Positions 45,924 to 56,003 are shown, counted from the first letter of the stretch. The stretch is DNA of 64,000 nucleotides from Levilactobacillus hammesii DSM 16381 (GCF_001434395.1 NZ_AZFS01000054.1:1-64000); one strand, 5' to 3'. A program made the numbers and translations. Notes: generated by a model from the letters alone, not told the origin.

Positions 45924-47495
45924 TTACTTAACCGTCCCAGCAAAGGATGGCATAAAGTACTTACTGATCTGATGAACCTGAACGTTTTGCCCAACGGTTG
46001 GGGCGTCAACGAATTGATTGTTGCCTAAGTAGATTGCATCATGGTAAGTGGCCCCTTTTGAGCCCCAGAAGAGAATGTCGCCCGGTTTAGCTGAACCAAC
46101 TGAATGGGTTGAAACATAGGCTTCTTGCGATACCGTGTTATGTGGTAAGCTGATGCCCATTGCGTTCTTGTACACGTAAGCAACTAAGCCAGAACAGTCC
46201 ATCCCGCTTAAGGAAGAGCCGCCCCATACGTAAGGAATATTGGCGGAGGACAATTTCAATGCCAGACCGGTTACGGAACCACTGGTCAAACCAGCCGTAT
46301 TAGTGGTCTTCTTAGCACTGCTGCTGGTCGTAGCCGTTGCTGAAGAACTCGTCGATGAAGAGCTGGTTGCTGCCGTTTGTGTATTGTTTGTCGCCGCTGC
46401 CTTAGCAGCTTGCTTCTTAACGGCAGATTGCGTCGTGGTTCTGATCCGTTTGGTCGTCGTGGTTGCCGTTGCATTCTGGCTACCCGTCTGCTTCTGAGCT
46501 TGACTGTTACTGCTCGTCACAGCGCTAGACGGCGACGTTGACGTTGCAGATGGGGTGCTGCTCTGAGCGGTACTGGATTGTGACTGTGCAGATACACGCG
46601 ATGCAGGCGTTGCAGAACGTGTCGGCCGTTGTTGGCTTTGCACCGACTGACTCGATTGACTTGACGTCGACGTCGTAGCAGACGTTGTTGGTGTCGTGTT
46701 CGAGCTAGCAGAAGAGGTGCTGGTGGAACTGCTTGGTGCTGATGACGTCACGCTAGATGACTGTGCCGTACTGCTACTGTTCGTGGCCGTTCTTGCCAGG
46801 CCTGAACGAGACGTGACACCGGCATTCGTGTGATTGTCCTTAACACTGCTGCTCGTTGCTGCAGAACGTGTGGTGCTCGTGCTAGAAGAGCTTGTGGACT
46901 GTTTCGTCGTTGACTGTGATGCGGTCGTCGCCTGAGAACTCGTAGCGGCGGCACTCTGTTTTTGTTGTTGCTTGCTGGCAGCGGCTTGCTGCTGGGCCAC
47001 AATCTGAGCCTGAACGGCATTAGCCTTTTGCGTTGACTGCTGGGTTGCGCTACGCGTAGTGGTGGTCTGGCTGCCTGAATCTACCTTGCCGGAAGCCGCT
47101 GCACTCCCCCGTGGAATGGTCAGTTGCTGGCCCACACTCAAGACATCACCCGACATGTGATTAGCTTTTTGTAGTTGTGCGACGGTGAGATGATATTGCT
47201 GTGCTAAGTCCCACAGCGTATCGCCGGACTTAACCGTGTAATTCTGTGTCGTCTTAGCAGATCGAACTTGTAACTTCTGTCCGACGAAAATCAGGTCGGT
47301 TTTACTGTCAATCGAATTTTGCGCTTCGAGGTCATCAATCGAAACCCCGAGTTTTTGTGAAAGTTCCCAAACGGTGTCGCCCTGCTTGACTTGAATACTA
47401 TCGGCATTAGCGGTAATCGTTGCTCCGGCTGCCAAGGCACCCATGGCCCCAACAACCCCAACCAGTGCTTTTGTTTTTCGTTGTCCTGTACTCAT
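45924..47495 (-). CDS. Secreted peptidoglycan hydrolase, two LysM and NlpC/P60
   Basis: 523 residues. A signal peptide (about 8-31, cut after ANA), two LysM domains (about 33-76 and 86-130) that hold it on peptidoglycan, a very long Ser/Thr/Ala/Gln linker (about 135-400), and a C-terminal NlpC/P60 domain (about 410-523) with catalytic Cys in MDCSGLVAY and His in YHDAIYLG. NlpC/P60 enzymes cut D-glutamyl-diaminoacyl bonds in stem peptides; such proteins help daughter-cell separation in lactobacilli. The start is uncertain: ATG at 47495 is about 13 bases from AAAGGA, while TTG at 47501 is better spaced. Confidence 0.92.
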   Translation of the reverse strand: MSTGQRKTKALVGVVGAMGALAAGATITANADSIQVKQGDTVWELSQKLGVSIDDLEAQNSIDSKTDLIFVGQKLQVRSAKTTQNYTVKSGDTLWDLAQQYHLTVAQLQKANHMSGDVLSVGQQLTIPRGSAAASGKVDSGSQTTTTRSATQQSTQKANAVQAQIVAQQQAAASKQQQKQSAAATSSQATTASQSTTKQSTSSSSTSTTRSAATSSSVKDNHTNAGVTSRSGLARTATNSSSTAQSSSVTSSAPSSSTSTSSASSNTTPTTSATTSTSSQSSQSVQSQQRPTRSATPASRVSAQSQSSTAQSSTPSATSTSPSSAVTSSNSQAQKQTGSQNATATTTTKRIRTTTQSAVKKQAAKAAATNNTQTAATSSSSTSSSATATTSSSAKKTTNTAGLTSGSVTGLALKLSSANIPYVWGGSSLSGMDCSGLVAYVYKNAMGISLPHNTVSQEAYVSTHSVGSAKPGDILFWGSKGATYHDAIYLGNNQFVDAPTVGQNVQVHQISKYFMPSFAGTVK

Positions 47496-47930
47496 TTTCA
47501 ACAACACGTCCTTTTATGACTTTTTTTCAAACGCAGATGAACGCGAAAATTTCGCTCATTAAGCAATTAACTTCCGGTCGTTCATAGTAAATACGAATCA
47601 CAAATTAATATTACCACACGTTTTCCCAGTTCCTTGTGAAATATTAAGGAAATCATAACGGATTCTTAAGGCTGAACGACTGTTCCCATTTTTTAATTTG
47701 TGAAAAGCCATATCTCCTGAAAGCACTGGTGTTAAGCCTTTAAGCGGTTACATTTTACGAACCCTTGTTCTGGACACTTTTAAATTCAGCGATTTCACAG
47801 TCGTTGAAGGCCTCAAACAGTTGCTTGACCGAAAATAATTGCAGAATACAAATTGGCCCTGACAACGCTTTCTGTAGGTTACAATCGGTAAAATTTGTTG
47901 CGACTTTGTGAAATCAAAAATTTTTGCACA
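47496..47930. other. Long upstream region of the LysM-NlpC/P60 gene
   Basis: About 435 AT-rich bases without a supported gene. A TAATAT near 47610 on the minus strand may be the -10 of the hydrolase gene. No c-di-AMP (ydaO) riboswitch or WalR box could be recognised by eye. Confidence 0.4.
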
Positions 47931-47955
47931 AAAAAACGGGAGAAAGTCTCCCGTT
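47931..47955 (-). terminator. Terminator of the DUF1002 gene
   Basis: AACGGGAGA pairs with TCTCCCGTT (9 bp, 3-base loop), with an A run before it on the plus strand. Confidence 0.88.
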
Positions 47956-47984
47956 GGTTAGTAATCTCGCCGTTCTGACTGTCT

Positions 47985-49004
47985 TTAGTTGAAGAGCCCT
48001 TGGAAGAAGGAAACAACCTTGTGCCAGATCTGAACGAGAAAGTTTTCTGCTTTTTTAGCATCCGCGCTGTTGGCAAAATCTTTCACATTGGCCATTTTGT
48101 TACCAATACTATTGGCCAAATTGCTTGCCACATTCGTCACGTTCGTAATGTAAGTTTTGCTAGTCGACACTGGCGCCTGTTGAACTTTACTCAACGCAAC
48201 CGCAATATTTGTGATTTGTGTTTGACTCGTCTTGCCGTCAATCCCCTGCTTAGCCAACGCCTTTTCTAGCATGGCTTCGATATCTGACTTGGTTGCCAAA
48301 TCGTCCCCATTCTGTCGTTGCTTAGCTAAATCCGAGGAAACTGAGCCCACAGCCGACATCAACTTACCCGGATACTTCTTATCGCTGCTGTTATTATCAA
48401 TCGCAGGTTGAGTCGCATCCAGCACACCATTAGCAGCTTGCGTGTTCTCCGAGTTCAGAGTCAAGCCATCAGCTGCTAACGCCTTGTAAACCCCGGTCAG
48501 TGCGGATTCACCGGAAACCGACTTGTCAGCCGTAACCGTAATAATCACGTCCTTCACCCCGGCCATCGTGGCAACCATGGCATACTGTTGAGAGGTAACT
48601 TCCGTAATATTATTACTACCATTATAATCAGCGATGTTGACCTTCACACCCGTACCAGGATCGGCTGGTGCTAGTGCCACTGAACTGATCATACTGGCGT
48701 CGGTCGTTCCCGCCGAGTTCAAGTACTTCGCGTAGTCGCTTCCCGTCGCCGTTAATTCGCTATAATTAGATTTAACGCCCAACGCCGAAGCCACGGCGTC
48801 CTTATCCTCACTGGCTAAGCCGGCACCATAGACCACATAGGCCTTGGATAACGCCTTAGTCTGAACAGTACTCCCGCTCGTCGCCGAACTGCTGGTAGCG
48901 CTGCTATCCGTTGCTGTCGTATCAGCCTGGCCAATCACGCCACCACCAATGCCCACAACTAAAGCAGCCGCAGCTAAGCTCAAAATAATTCGTTTAAATT
49001 TCAT
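47985..49004 (-). CDS. Secreted DUF1002 protein (YpuA-like)
   Basis: 339 residues. Signal peptide (about 1-28) with LSLAAAALVVGIGGGVIG, a Ser/Thr/Ala linker, then the DUF1002 domain (about 55-300) with KAYVVYGAGLASEDKDAV and IADYNGSNNITEVTS, and a C-terminal amphipathic segment IWHKVVSFFQGLF. The family is exported and widespread in Firmicutes but has no known function. ATG at 49004 is preferred over GTG three codons earlier; neither has a strong ribosome site. Confidence 0.8.
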   Translation of the reverse strand: MKFKRIILSLAAAALVVGIGGGVIGQADTTATDSSATSSSATSGSTVQTKALSKAYVVYGAGLASEDKDAVASALGVKSNYSELTATGSDYAKYLNSAGTTDASMISSVALAPADPGTGVKVNIADYNGSNNITEVTSQQYAMVATMAGVKDVIITVTADKSVSGESALTGVYKALAADGLTLNSENTQAANGVLDATQPAIDNNSSDKKYPGKLMSAVGSVSSDLAKQRQNGDDLATKSDIEAMLEKALAKQGIDGKTSQTQITNIAVALSKVQQAPVSTSKTYITNVTNVASNLANSIGNKMANVKDFANSADAKKAENFLVQIWHKVVSFFQGLFN

Positions 49005-49116
49005 GGTTTGCACACTCTCTTCACTTGAATTTAACTTCCCCCGTAAAATCAGTATAGCACGCGAAAATCCGTGGTAGCCAAATTCAACGTGACCTTAGAG
49101 AATTCTTCAGACTTGC

Positions 49117-50010
49117 TTACTGCCAAAAGCGCCGTGCACCGGCGTATTCAGGAGCAAAAGCCGACTTCGCCATGCTGACTTCTTCGACCTTACCACCCGG
49201 CTTAGGTGCGTGTAAGATCTGGCCAGCCCCCGCATACAAACCAACGTGATGGATATCCCCCGTCCCGTGATTGGTAGCGAAGAAGACCAGGTCACCCGCC
49301 GTTAATTCTTCGGGAGCAACGGGATAACCATTGGCAAATTGATCCTGAGCATCCCGTGGTACCGGAATTCCTAAGGCCCGATGCAGGCCATATACGAAGC
49401 CCGAACAGTCGAATCCGGCCGGCGTGATTCCACCCCAAAGGTAGGGCGTATCAATGAACTGCCGTCCTAACGCCAAGATGCGATCACCGTCGTCAACCCC
49501 GTTCACACTCAGCTTGGCGGCTTCTGCTGGAATCTGACCCGCGCCCAGTGGCGTGACGACCTGAATCCACGTGCTATCTTGGCTGGTCGTCGTCAGAATG
49601 GTCCCCATTGGGAGATCTAAGATGGGCTGCTGATCGGCATCTACCAGCGTCGTTGTTGGCCGCACCAGACGCACCGTCGTGGTTGGATACTCCAACTCAG
49701 CATCACTCTTAGTCAGCTGTGCCATCGGCAGCCATCCTGGATAACCGCGCCGTTCCGACCGGTTGGACTGCCGCGTCACGAAGACGTGTGCCCAATCGCC
49801 ATCCTGCCGATCTAAAATCACACGATCATTAAAGAGGGCCTCCGTCACGATCCCATCATTATCAGCGAGACGCTGCCGATCGGCCGGTTGAAGCGCTGCC
49901 AACCAAGCCGTTAGATTACCATCCTTCAAGTACGTTTGATCAGTCTTTGTGGCTGCCGTCGGTGCGGACCACACTAATGCCGTGGGAACCTTAATCCGTC
50001 GAATCTCCAT
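49117..50010 (-). CDS. NlpC/P60 endopeptidase without signal peptide (YkfC-like)
   Basis: 297 residues. Two SH3-like regions (about 5-100 and 110-168) precede an NlpC/P60 domain (about 172-297) with catalytic Cys202 in GFDCSG, His255 in DIHHVGLY and a third His near 267 in ILHAP. There is no signal peptide or membrane helix, so it probably works in the cytoplasm. B. subtilis YkfC has this layout and cuts gamma-D-Glu-diamino acid bonds of imported cell-wall peptides. That makes recycling of murein peptides the likely job; substrate is inferred. Confidence 0.82.
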   Translation of the reverse strand: MEIRRIKVPTALVWSAPTAATKTDQTYLKDGNLTAWLAALQPADRQRLADNDGIVTEALFNDRVILDRQDGDWAHVFVTRQSNRSERRGYPGWLPMAQLTKSDAELEYPTTTVRLVRPTTTLVDADQQPILDLPMGTILTTTSQDSTWIQVVTPLGAGQIPAEAAKLSVNGVDDGDRILALGRQFIDTPYLWGGITPAGFDCSGFVYGLHRALGIPVPRDAQDQFANGYPVAPEELTAGDLVFFATNHGTGDIHHVGLYAGAGQILHAPKPGGKVEEVSMAKSAFAPEYAGARRFWQ

Positions 50011-50133
50011 TAAAACCGCCTCCAGTTTCTTTACCCCAATCTTACCAATAATTCGGGCAACTTACTAGATTGTTCTGAATTTCTTCTCTGACTTCTCTAG
50101 CCATTAAACGGTGACTGCACCACACCGCTTTTC

Positions 50134-50170
50134 AAAAAAAGCCACACTAGTTGTCCAAACCTAGTGTGGC
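50134..50170 (-). terminator. Terminator of tkt
   Basis: A perfect 10-bp stem GCCACACTAG (50141-50150) with CTAGTGTGGC (50161-50170); A run 50134-50140. Confidence 0.9.
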
Positions 50171-50204
50171 CGAAGATCCATATATTATAGAAGAAACTTT
50201 ATCC

Positions 50205-52226
50205 TTAGAGCAAATCCAAGTACGCTTGTACAACATTTTCAGCCGTGAAACCAGCCATCTCAACGACCGCTGAACCATTACCACTGGCCCCAAAACGTTC
50301 TTGCGTTAAGGCCACACCGTCCAGGCCCACGTAACGGTACCAGCTGGCGCCACTGGCCATTTCAACAGCCACTCGCCGCCGCAAGTGCTTGGGTAGGACG
50401 CTCTCTTGGTAATCCGCTGACTGTTCACCAAATTTTTCAAAACTAGGAATCGAGACCACCCGAACGTCATGACCAATTTCGGCCAACCGTTGCTGCGCGT
50501 CCACAGCCAATTTCACTTCGGAGCCGGAAGCCAACAGAATTCCCTCAGCCTCATTTTGCGCATCGGTCACCACGTAACCGCCACGCTTTACACCACTGCG
50601 AACCTTAGCAGCCGCCTTAGGTAACGTTGGTAGCCCCTGCCGCGTCAAGATAATCGCCGTTGGATGATCCGTCGAGGCAATGGCTTGTTCCCAAGCCGCT
50701 ACCGTCTCGTTACCATCTGCTGGCCGGTATACTGCCAAACCCGGGATTGACCGCAATGCTGCCAACTGTTCAACGGGTTCGTGAGTCGGCCCATCTTCCC
50801 CAACGGCCAGAGAATCGTGCGTAAAGACGTAGATTACTGGTAATTTTTGCAAAGCGGCTAACCGAATAGCAGGCTTCATGTAATCCGAGAAGACAAAGAA
50901 CGTTGAACCGTAGACCCGTGTGCCCCCGTGCAAAGCAATCCCATTCATGGCAGCAGCTTCGGCAAACTCACGAACACCGAACCATAAATTTTTGCCGGTA
51001 GGGTTGTCACGGCTAAAGCGGTCTTCATCGGCCACGTTGGTTTTATTTGAACTAAAGAGGTCAGCAGAACCGCCCCACAGATTAGGACAAGCGGCACTCA
51101 ACCGTTGGAGAATTTCATGACCACTAGCCCGTGAAGCCAATGCATCCTTTTTGTAATACGTCGGTAAGCTCTTGGTGTAGTCAGCGGGTAACGTCTGGCT
51201 AATTCCCTGAGCAAATTGGGTGGCCAGCTTAGGTTCAACCTCTGAGTAACGGGTAACCAGGTTAGACCATTCCTGGTGACTTGCCCAGCCACGGGACTTC
51301 ACCGTGCTTTGGAAACGATCACGCACTGCTGTTGGTACCGTGAAGGGATCGTTGTCCCAGTTGTAGAAGTTCCGCGTTGCTGCAAGATCTTCATCATTCA
51401 ACGGTGCGCCATGAACCTTGTTGGTCCCCTGGTGAGGGCTCCCAGCACCAATCACCGTCTTCACTTCAATCAGGGTTGGGCCCGATTGGTTGTTCTTGGC
51501 GGTGTTAATGGCATCATCGATAGCGTCTAAATCATTGCCATCGGCCACCCGCAGATAGTTCCAACCATAGCTTTCAAAGCGGCCCGCCACATCATCATGA
51601 CAAGCATTGCTTAAGGGACCATCCAGTGAAACATCATTTGAATCATACAAAACAATTAATTTATTGAGTTTTAATTGACCGGCAAGACTGGCTGATTCGG
51701 CAGCCACGCCTTCCATCAGATCCCCATCGCCACAGATGGCGTAAGTATAGTGATCAACCACATTAAACTGATCACGGTTATATTCGGCACCCAGGTGCAT
51801 CTCAGCCATGGCCATCCCCACAGCCATCCCAATGCCTTGACCCAACGGACCGGTCGTAGCGTCAACACCAGGCGTAACCCCATGTTCCGGATGACCAGGC
51901 GTCTTACTCCCAATTTGCCGGAAGTTCATCAGGTCCGACTTGCTCAAAGCAAAACCGCTCAAGTGAAGCAAGCTGTACAGCATGGCCGAACCATGACCGG
52001 CGGAAAGAACGAAGCGATCACGGTTGAACCACTGTGGGAAGGAAGGATCGATCCGCAAGTGCCGAGAGAATAACACGTATGCCATGGGTGAAACCCCCAA
52101 AGGTAACCCAGGATGGCCGGAACGTGCTCGTGAAATCATGTCCATACTGAGCATTCGGACTGCCGTAACGGCTTGTGTATCAATTTCATCAAAATCTGCT
52201 TTTTTAACAACCTGTTCATTCAACAT
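50205..52226 (-). CDS. tkt: Transketolase
   Basis: 673 residues. Thiamine diphosphate enzyme of the pentose phosphate pathway that moves two-carbon units between sugar phosphates. [13 protein letters not shown] (about 32-44), the thiamine motif [10 protein letters not shown] (about 160-169) and the C-terminal half with TRQGLP are typical, and the length is normal for transketolase rather than phosphoketolase (about 800). A good promoter precedes it; ribokinase lies just upstream with its own terminator. Confidence 0.96.
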   Translation of the reverse strand: MLNEQVVKKADFDEIDTQAVTAVRMLSMDMISRARSGHPGLPLGVSPMAYVLFSRHLRIDPSFPQWFNRDRFVLSAGHGSAMLYSLLHLSGFALSKSDLMNFRQIGSKTPGHPEHGVTPGVDATTGPLGQGIGMAVGMAMAEMHLGAEYNRDQFNVVDHYTYAICGDGDLMEGVAAESASLAGQLKLNKLIVLYDSNDVSLDGPLSNACHDDVAGRFESYGWNYLRVADGNDLDAIDDAINTAKNNQSGPTLIEVKTVIGAGSPHQGTNKVHGAPLNDEDLAATRNFYNWDNDPFTVPTAVRDRFQSTVKSRGWASHQEWSNLVTRYSEVEPKLATQFAQGISQTLPADYTKSLPTYYKKDALASRASGHEILQRLSAACPNLWGGSADLFSSNKTNVADEDRFSRDNPTGKNLWFGVREFAEAAAMNGIALHGGTRVYGSTFFVFSDYMKPAIRLAALQKLPVIYVFTHDSLAVGEDGPTHEPVEQLAALRSIPGLAVYRPADGNETVAAWEQAIASTDHPTAIILTRQGLPTLPKAAAKVRSGVKRGGYVVTDAQNEAEGILLASGSEVKLAVDAQQRLAEIGHDVRVVSIPSFEKFGEQSADYQESVLPKHLRRRVAVEMASGASWYRYVGLDGVALTQERFGASGNGSAVVEMAGFTAENVVQAYLDLL

Positions 52227-52339
52227 TAGTAAATAACCTCACTTTGAGCGGCCGGACCATTCACGGCTGCTATTTTTGTTTGGCGCATGCATTCGTTGAT
52301 TTAATCGATATCGTCAACGGCATCTCCTTGACTTTTCTA

Positions 52340-52368
52340 ACTATACCAATTCAACTCAAATAGTGCAA
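52340..52368 (-). promoter_or_regulatory. Promoter of tkt
   Basis: On the minus strand TTGCAC (52363-52368) and TATAGT (52340-52345) with an exact 17-base spacer, about 110 bases before the start. Confidence 0.7.
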
Positions 52369-52471
52369 CCCCTCTTTTATAAGTTATTCTAGCGGCGTTT
52401 ATAATATCAAGATGTCTGTATTATCAAATATACCGATTTGTTGATGTTGCAACCGGTTGTCTCAAAAGTGT

Positions 52472-52513
52472 AAAAAAAAAGCAATCTTTTCCGAAAATTT
52501 CGGAAAAGATTGC
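52472..52513 (-). terminator. Terminator of rbsK
   Basis: A perfect 13-bp stem GCAATCTTTTCCG (52481-52493) with CGGAAAAGATTGC (52501-52513), loop AAAATTT, and a long A run on the left. Confidence 0.95.
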
Positions 52514-52539
52514 CAAGTTAATTGATATTTTCAGAAAGC

Positions 52540-53460
52540 TTACTTTTTGCTAGCAGCGATGATTTCATCGTAAGTTGGGATAGATGGCATAGCACCTAAA
52601 CCTTGCACCGTCAATGAACTAGCACGTTGCGCAAAGGTCAAAGCAGATTCCACGTTGCTCAAGTCGCTCTTCAATTGTGAGCTTAAAGCCCCAATGAACG
52701 TGTCACCAGCGGCAGTCGTGTCGACGGCCTTTACCTTGAAAGCTGACACAAAGCCAGATTCTTTTTCAGTGGCATAGTAGGCACCCTTGCTCCCAACCGT
52801 GATGATCAGGTTCTTGGCACCCATTTCGCGGAATTTTTCCGCGTTAGCGTCCATGGAAGCGCGGTCAGTGACTTCAATCCCAGTCAAAACGGCACTTTCC
52901 GTTTCGTTAGGAACCACTAAATCAGTCACCTTCAAGATAGCTGGGTCAATCTTAGCAGCTGGCGCTGGGTTTAAGATCGTCGTGACGCCATGTTGCTTGG
53001 CAACCGTAAAGGCAGCCAAAGTTGCAGCTTGTGGCGTTTCAAATTGGGCAATCAAGAAGTCGGCCTTAGCAATGTCATCTTCGACAGCTAAAACTTCAGC
53101 CTCCTTGATCTGTTGGTTAGATCCCCCGTAGACCAAGATACTGTTTTGGCCTTCTTCATCCAATAAGATGAAGGCAGAACCGGTACCAACCGTCTTATCG
53201 GTCACGATGGCACTCGTATCGATCTTATCTTCTTGCAGAGATTCAACCATGAAGCGACCAGCATCGTCGTTACCAACTTTACCGATGAAGCGCGTTTCAG
53301 CGCCAGCACGGGCTGCTGCAACGGCTTGGTTCGCACCCTTACCACCAGCGGCACTACTCTTGTTTTCAGTTGACAGCGTTTCACCCGGTAAAGGCATCCG
53401 GGGAACCCGTAAGGTTGTATCCACGTTGAGACTTCCAAGAACAGTTACTTTGTTTGCCAT
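52540..53460 (-). CDS. rbsK: Ribokinase
   Basis: 306 residues. Phosphorylates ribose to ribose-5-phosphate. PfkB fold with the N-terminal GSLNVDTTLRVPRMPLPGET (about 8-27), the GGKGANQAVAAAR motif (about 38-50) and the catalytic TTAAGDTFIGAL (about 243-254) with its Asp base. No ribose transporter or RbsD is adjacent, so ribose must enter by a system elsewhere. ATG at 53460 has AAGGAG upstream. Preceded by a 16-bp operator and by the LacI-family gene rbsR. Confidence 0.95.
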   Translation of the reverse strand: MANKVTVLGSLNVDTTLRVPRMPLPGETLSTENKSSAAGGKGANQAVAAARAGAETRFIGKVGNDDAGRFMVESLQEDKIDTSAIVTDKTVGTGSAFILLDEEGQNSILVYGGSNQQIKEAEVLAVEDDIAKADFLIAQFETPQAATLAAFTVAKQHGVTTILNPAPAAKIDPAILKVTDLVVPNETESAVLTGIEVTDRASMDANAEKFREMGAKNLIITVGSKGAYYATEKESGFVSAFKVKAVDTTAAGDTFIGALSSQLKSDLSNVESALTFAQRASSLTVQGLGAMPSIPTYDEIIAASKK

Positions 53461-53493
53461 AATTAACTTCCACTCCTTAACCATTTATCCGTT

Positions 53494-53509
53494 CGTAAAA
53501 CGTTTTACG
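53494..53509. promoter_or_regulatory. 16-bp palindromic operator before rbsK
   Basis: The perfect palindrome CGTAAAACGTTTTACG with the central CG of LacI-family sites. It lies 34 bases before rbsK, downstream of a possible promoter (TTGTAA and TACGCT with a 17-base spacer), and is probably the binding site of RbsR. Confidence 0.75.
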
Positions 53510-53623
53510 TATTACCGACACACCCGGCAACCCGTTTCAGATTACTACTAGCGTATCATGATTCGAAAAGGCTTACAAGTAAAACTTGAAATTTTTTTCA
53601 GATAATTTTTAACATTTGCTGGT

Positions 53624-54634
53624 TTATTTACTTACCGGCGCCGTGCTTTCTCGCTGCTGCAACTCGACGGGCAATTCAACCGTTTGCGGCGCCAATTGCC
53701 GCTTTTGAATCCGATTGATCAGTAACGTGGTTGCTTGCTCACCCATGGTCACCACTGGCTGGTGCACGGTACTGAGCTTGGGCACAACATAATCGTCCAA
53801 ATCAATGTCATCATAACCCAACACTGAGATGTCCTCCGGCACCCGTACGCCCTGTTCATGTAGGCCACGGATTAAGCCCAAGGCCATTTCATCGTTGACC
53901 GCGAACACAGCCGTTGGTGCCTGCTTAATCACGGCCGCCGTTGCCTGATAACCGCCCAACTTAGTCATCGGGGAGATAATGTACGCTTCATCGGGAAGCG
54001 CAACTCCCGCCTGCGCTAAATGATGCTTAAAGCCTTCCAGTCGAACGACCAAATTATCGGTGGGATTCGCCGGCATCACGACCGCAATCTTGCGGTGCCC
54101 TAAAGATAGCAGATACTCTGCCGCAATCTGGCCACCTCGTTGATCGTCAATCCGCACACTATCCAGACTGGGACCGCCGTTTTGATCAATTAGCAGGTAT
54201 GGAATGCCATTCTTCTTTAGGATATTATCAATGGCATCCACCGTGATTGACGAACTGGCGATAATCAACCCATCCACGGCCCGTTTGATCAATTCTTGCA
54301 GGTAATAACCTTCTAGGTCCTCATCGTAATTGGCCCCAAAGATCAGCGGAATAAAGTGCCGATCACGACTGGTTGATTGCACTCCCTTAATAAACATACT
54401 GAAAAAGGGGTTCCCCAAATTGGGCACAATAACCCCAATCGTCTGCGCCGAGCGCATAATTAAGTTCCGAGCATTGAAGTCAGGCACGTAACCCATCTCT
54501 TCTTGGAGTTGATGCACACGGGTGCGCGTATCAATGCTGAATCGCTCACCCTTCCCATTTAAAATCTGCGAAACCGTGGTGACTGAAACCCCGGCGGCTT
54601 CTGCCAGGTCTCGAATTGTTACTTTCCGTGTCAT
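53624..54634 (-). CDS. rbsR: LacI-family repressor, probable RbsR
   Basis: 336 residues. N-terminal LacI helix-turn-helix TIRDLAEAAGVSVTTVSQIL (about 5-24) and hinge, then a periplasmic-binding-type sugar domain (about 60-330). Its position next to rbsK and the palindrome between them point to ribose control. The start at 54634 has GGAGG 5 bases upstream; a GTG four codons earlier is less likely. Confidence 0.85.
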   Translation of the reverse strand: MTRKVTIRDLAEAAGVSVTTVSQILNGKGERFSIDTRTRVHQLQEEMGYVPDFNARNLIMRSAQTIGVIVPNLGNPFFSMFIKGVQSTSRDRHFIPLIFGANYDEDLEGYYLQELIKRAVDGLIIASSSITVDAIDNILKKNGIPYLLIDQNGGPSLDSVRIDDQRGGQIAAEYLLSLGHRKIAVVMPANPTDNLVVRLEGFKHHLAQAGVALPDEAYIISPMTKLGGYQATAAVIKQAPTAVFAVNDEMALGLIRGLHEQGVRVPEDISVLGYDDIDLDDYVVPKLSTVHQPVVTMGEQATTLLINRIQKRQLAPQTVELPVELQQRESTAPVSK

Positions 54635-54718
54635 AGCATCCTCCACACCAATCTGTCTAAGTCTCTAACGTATGTGATCAGTTCCCTCTTTCAAGATCCG
54701 CCACACACGACTAACTTG

Positions 54719-54724
54719 ATTATA
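54719..54724 (-). promoter_or_regulatory. -10 box of rbsR
   Basis: A perfect TATAAT on the minus strand about 85 bases before rbsR; -35 poor. Confidence 0.45.
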
Positions 54725-54891
54725 CCCTATCACCGCCATCATTTGCTGAACAATTTTCGTTATTTATCATAATTGCATTCGTTATTGAAAAAATTATGAG
54801 GAATAACACCGGTGACATTTGGGTTTTAACAGTCAATTAACTAATCAGTCACGCGTTCTTTTCAAAAAGCGTAGTCGCTTGAAAGCTAAAT

Positions 54892-54933
54892 AAAAAGACT
54901 AACGGCGAGTATCTCCACTCGTAGGTTAGTCTT
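54892..54933 (-). terminator. Terminator of the murQ-reductase unit
   Basis: AAGACTAAC (54895-54903) pairs with GTTAGTCTT (54925-54933), with further pairing of CGAGT/ACTCG inside; A run at left. Confidence 0.85.
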
Positions 54934-54942
54934 CAGATTGTC

Positions 54943-55932
54943 CTACGCCTTTAAAATCCGGTCGATGGCTTGTAACTCTTCATCGTCGAATTCGAGGTTT
55001 TGAACGGCTTTTACGTTTTCATATAAATGTTCAGGTTTGGAAGCACCGGTGATGACACTGGTAATCACGGGATTGTGCAGTAACCAAGCCAAGGCCATGT
55101 GCGATAACTTCTGGCCGCGGCTGTGTGCAATTTTGTTCAGTCCTTGCAATTTTTGCAGCATCTTATCCCGACCTTCATCCAGGATAAATTCACTGGACCA
55201 ATGGATGTCAACATCTTCAGGAATCCCGTCCAAATACTTGTCGGTTAACAAGCCTTCGCACAGTGGCCCGTACGCGATCGCACCAGCGTTGTTCTTCTGC
55301 AACATCTCAAAGAGGCCATCATCGTTCGCCGTTTGATTCAACATGTTGTAGGACACTTGATCCACAACGAATGGTGTGTGCAGATCCTTAAAGATCTTGA
55401 TCATCGCTTCAGCCTGAGGTGCCGTGTAGTTGGAAATTCCCACGTAGAGCGTCTTTCCTTGGCGTACCATGTCGTCCAAAGCCACGGCCGTTTCCTCTGG
55501 TGACGTTTCTGCATCGTAACGGTGACTGTAGAAAATGTCCACGTAGTCCAACCCCATGCACTTCAGGGATCGGTCTAGTGACGCCATCAGCGCCTTGCGA
55601 GAGCTCATTTGTCCATAAGGCCCAGGCCACATGTGGAAACCAGCCTTACTACTAATAACCAGTTCGTCACGGTAAGGCTTCAATTCGCGTTCCAGAACTT
55701 CACCAAAAAGACGTTCTGCTTCGTAGGAACCCGGCCCGTAGTTAGCCGCCAGGTCAAAACTAAAGATACCGGCGTCAAACGCCTTTAAGATAATATCACG
55801 GGTATCACCATAGTTCGCGTGTTCCCCGTATTTGTGCCACATCCCAAAAGAAATGGCTGGTAATTGAAAACCAGTATTTCCGGCGCGCCGCACTGGAATC
55901 TTTTCATAACGATGTTCATCTGCTAAATACAT
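54943..55932 (-). CDS. Aldo/keto reductase, YghZ-like
   Basis: 329 residues. A TIM-barrel NADPH oxidoreductase with the catalytic set visible: Asp and Tyr in FDLAANYGPGSYEAE (about 57-71), Lys in ISSKAGFHMWPGPYG, His in YSHRYDAETSPEET. The FHMWPGPYG segment is typical of the YghZ/L-glyceraldehyde-3-phosphate reductase group, which acts on small aldehydes such as methylglyoxal. ATG at 55932 is preferred to one nine bases earlier, because of the AAGG spacing. It lies 71 bases after murQ and probably shares its transcript; why is not clear. Confidence 0.88.
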   Translation of the reverse strand: MYLADEHRYEKIPVRRAGNTGFQLPAISFGMWHKYGEHANYGDTRDIILKAFDAGIFSFDLAANYGPGSYEAERLFGEVLERELKPYRDELVISSKAGFHMWPGPYGQMSSRKALMASLDRSLKCMGLDYVDIFYSHRYDAETSPEETAVALDDMVRQGKTLYVGISNYTAPQAEAMIKIFKDLHTPFVVDQVSYNMLNQTANDDGLFEMLQKNNAGAIAYGPLCEGLLTDKYLDGIPEDVDIHWSSEFILDEGRDKMLQKLQGLNKIAHSRGQKLSHMALAWLLHNPVITSVITGASKPEHLYENVKAVQNLEFDDEELQAIDRILKA

Positions 55933-56003
55933 TTGCCACATTCCTTCCCTTTATGCCTCCTTACGAGTATAAAGGAATTGGTGTGGACCAGTCAAGTTTT
56001 GCG

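Noticed and set aside
46240-47020. Repetitive tract with open frames on both strands in the LysM-NlpC/P60 gene
   Set aside because: The repeats are the degenerate Ser/Thr/Gln codons of a protein linker; they are not regularly spaced with unique spacers and are not CRISPR, and the other frames lack ribosome sites.
47496-47930. c-di-AMP (ydaO) riboswitch or WalR box before the cell-wall hydrolase
   Set aside because: These elements often precede NlpC/P60 genes, but no conserved core or TGTWA repeat could be recognised here.
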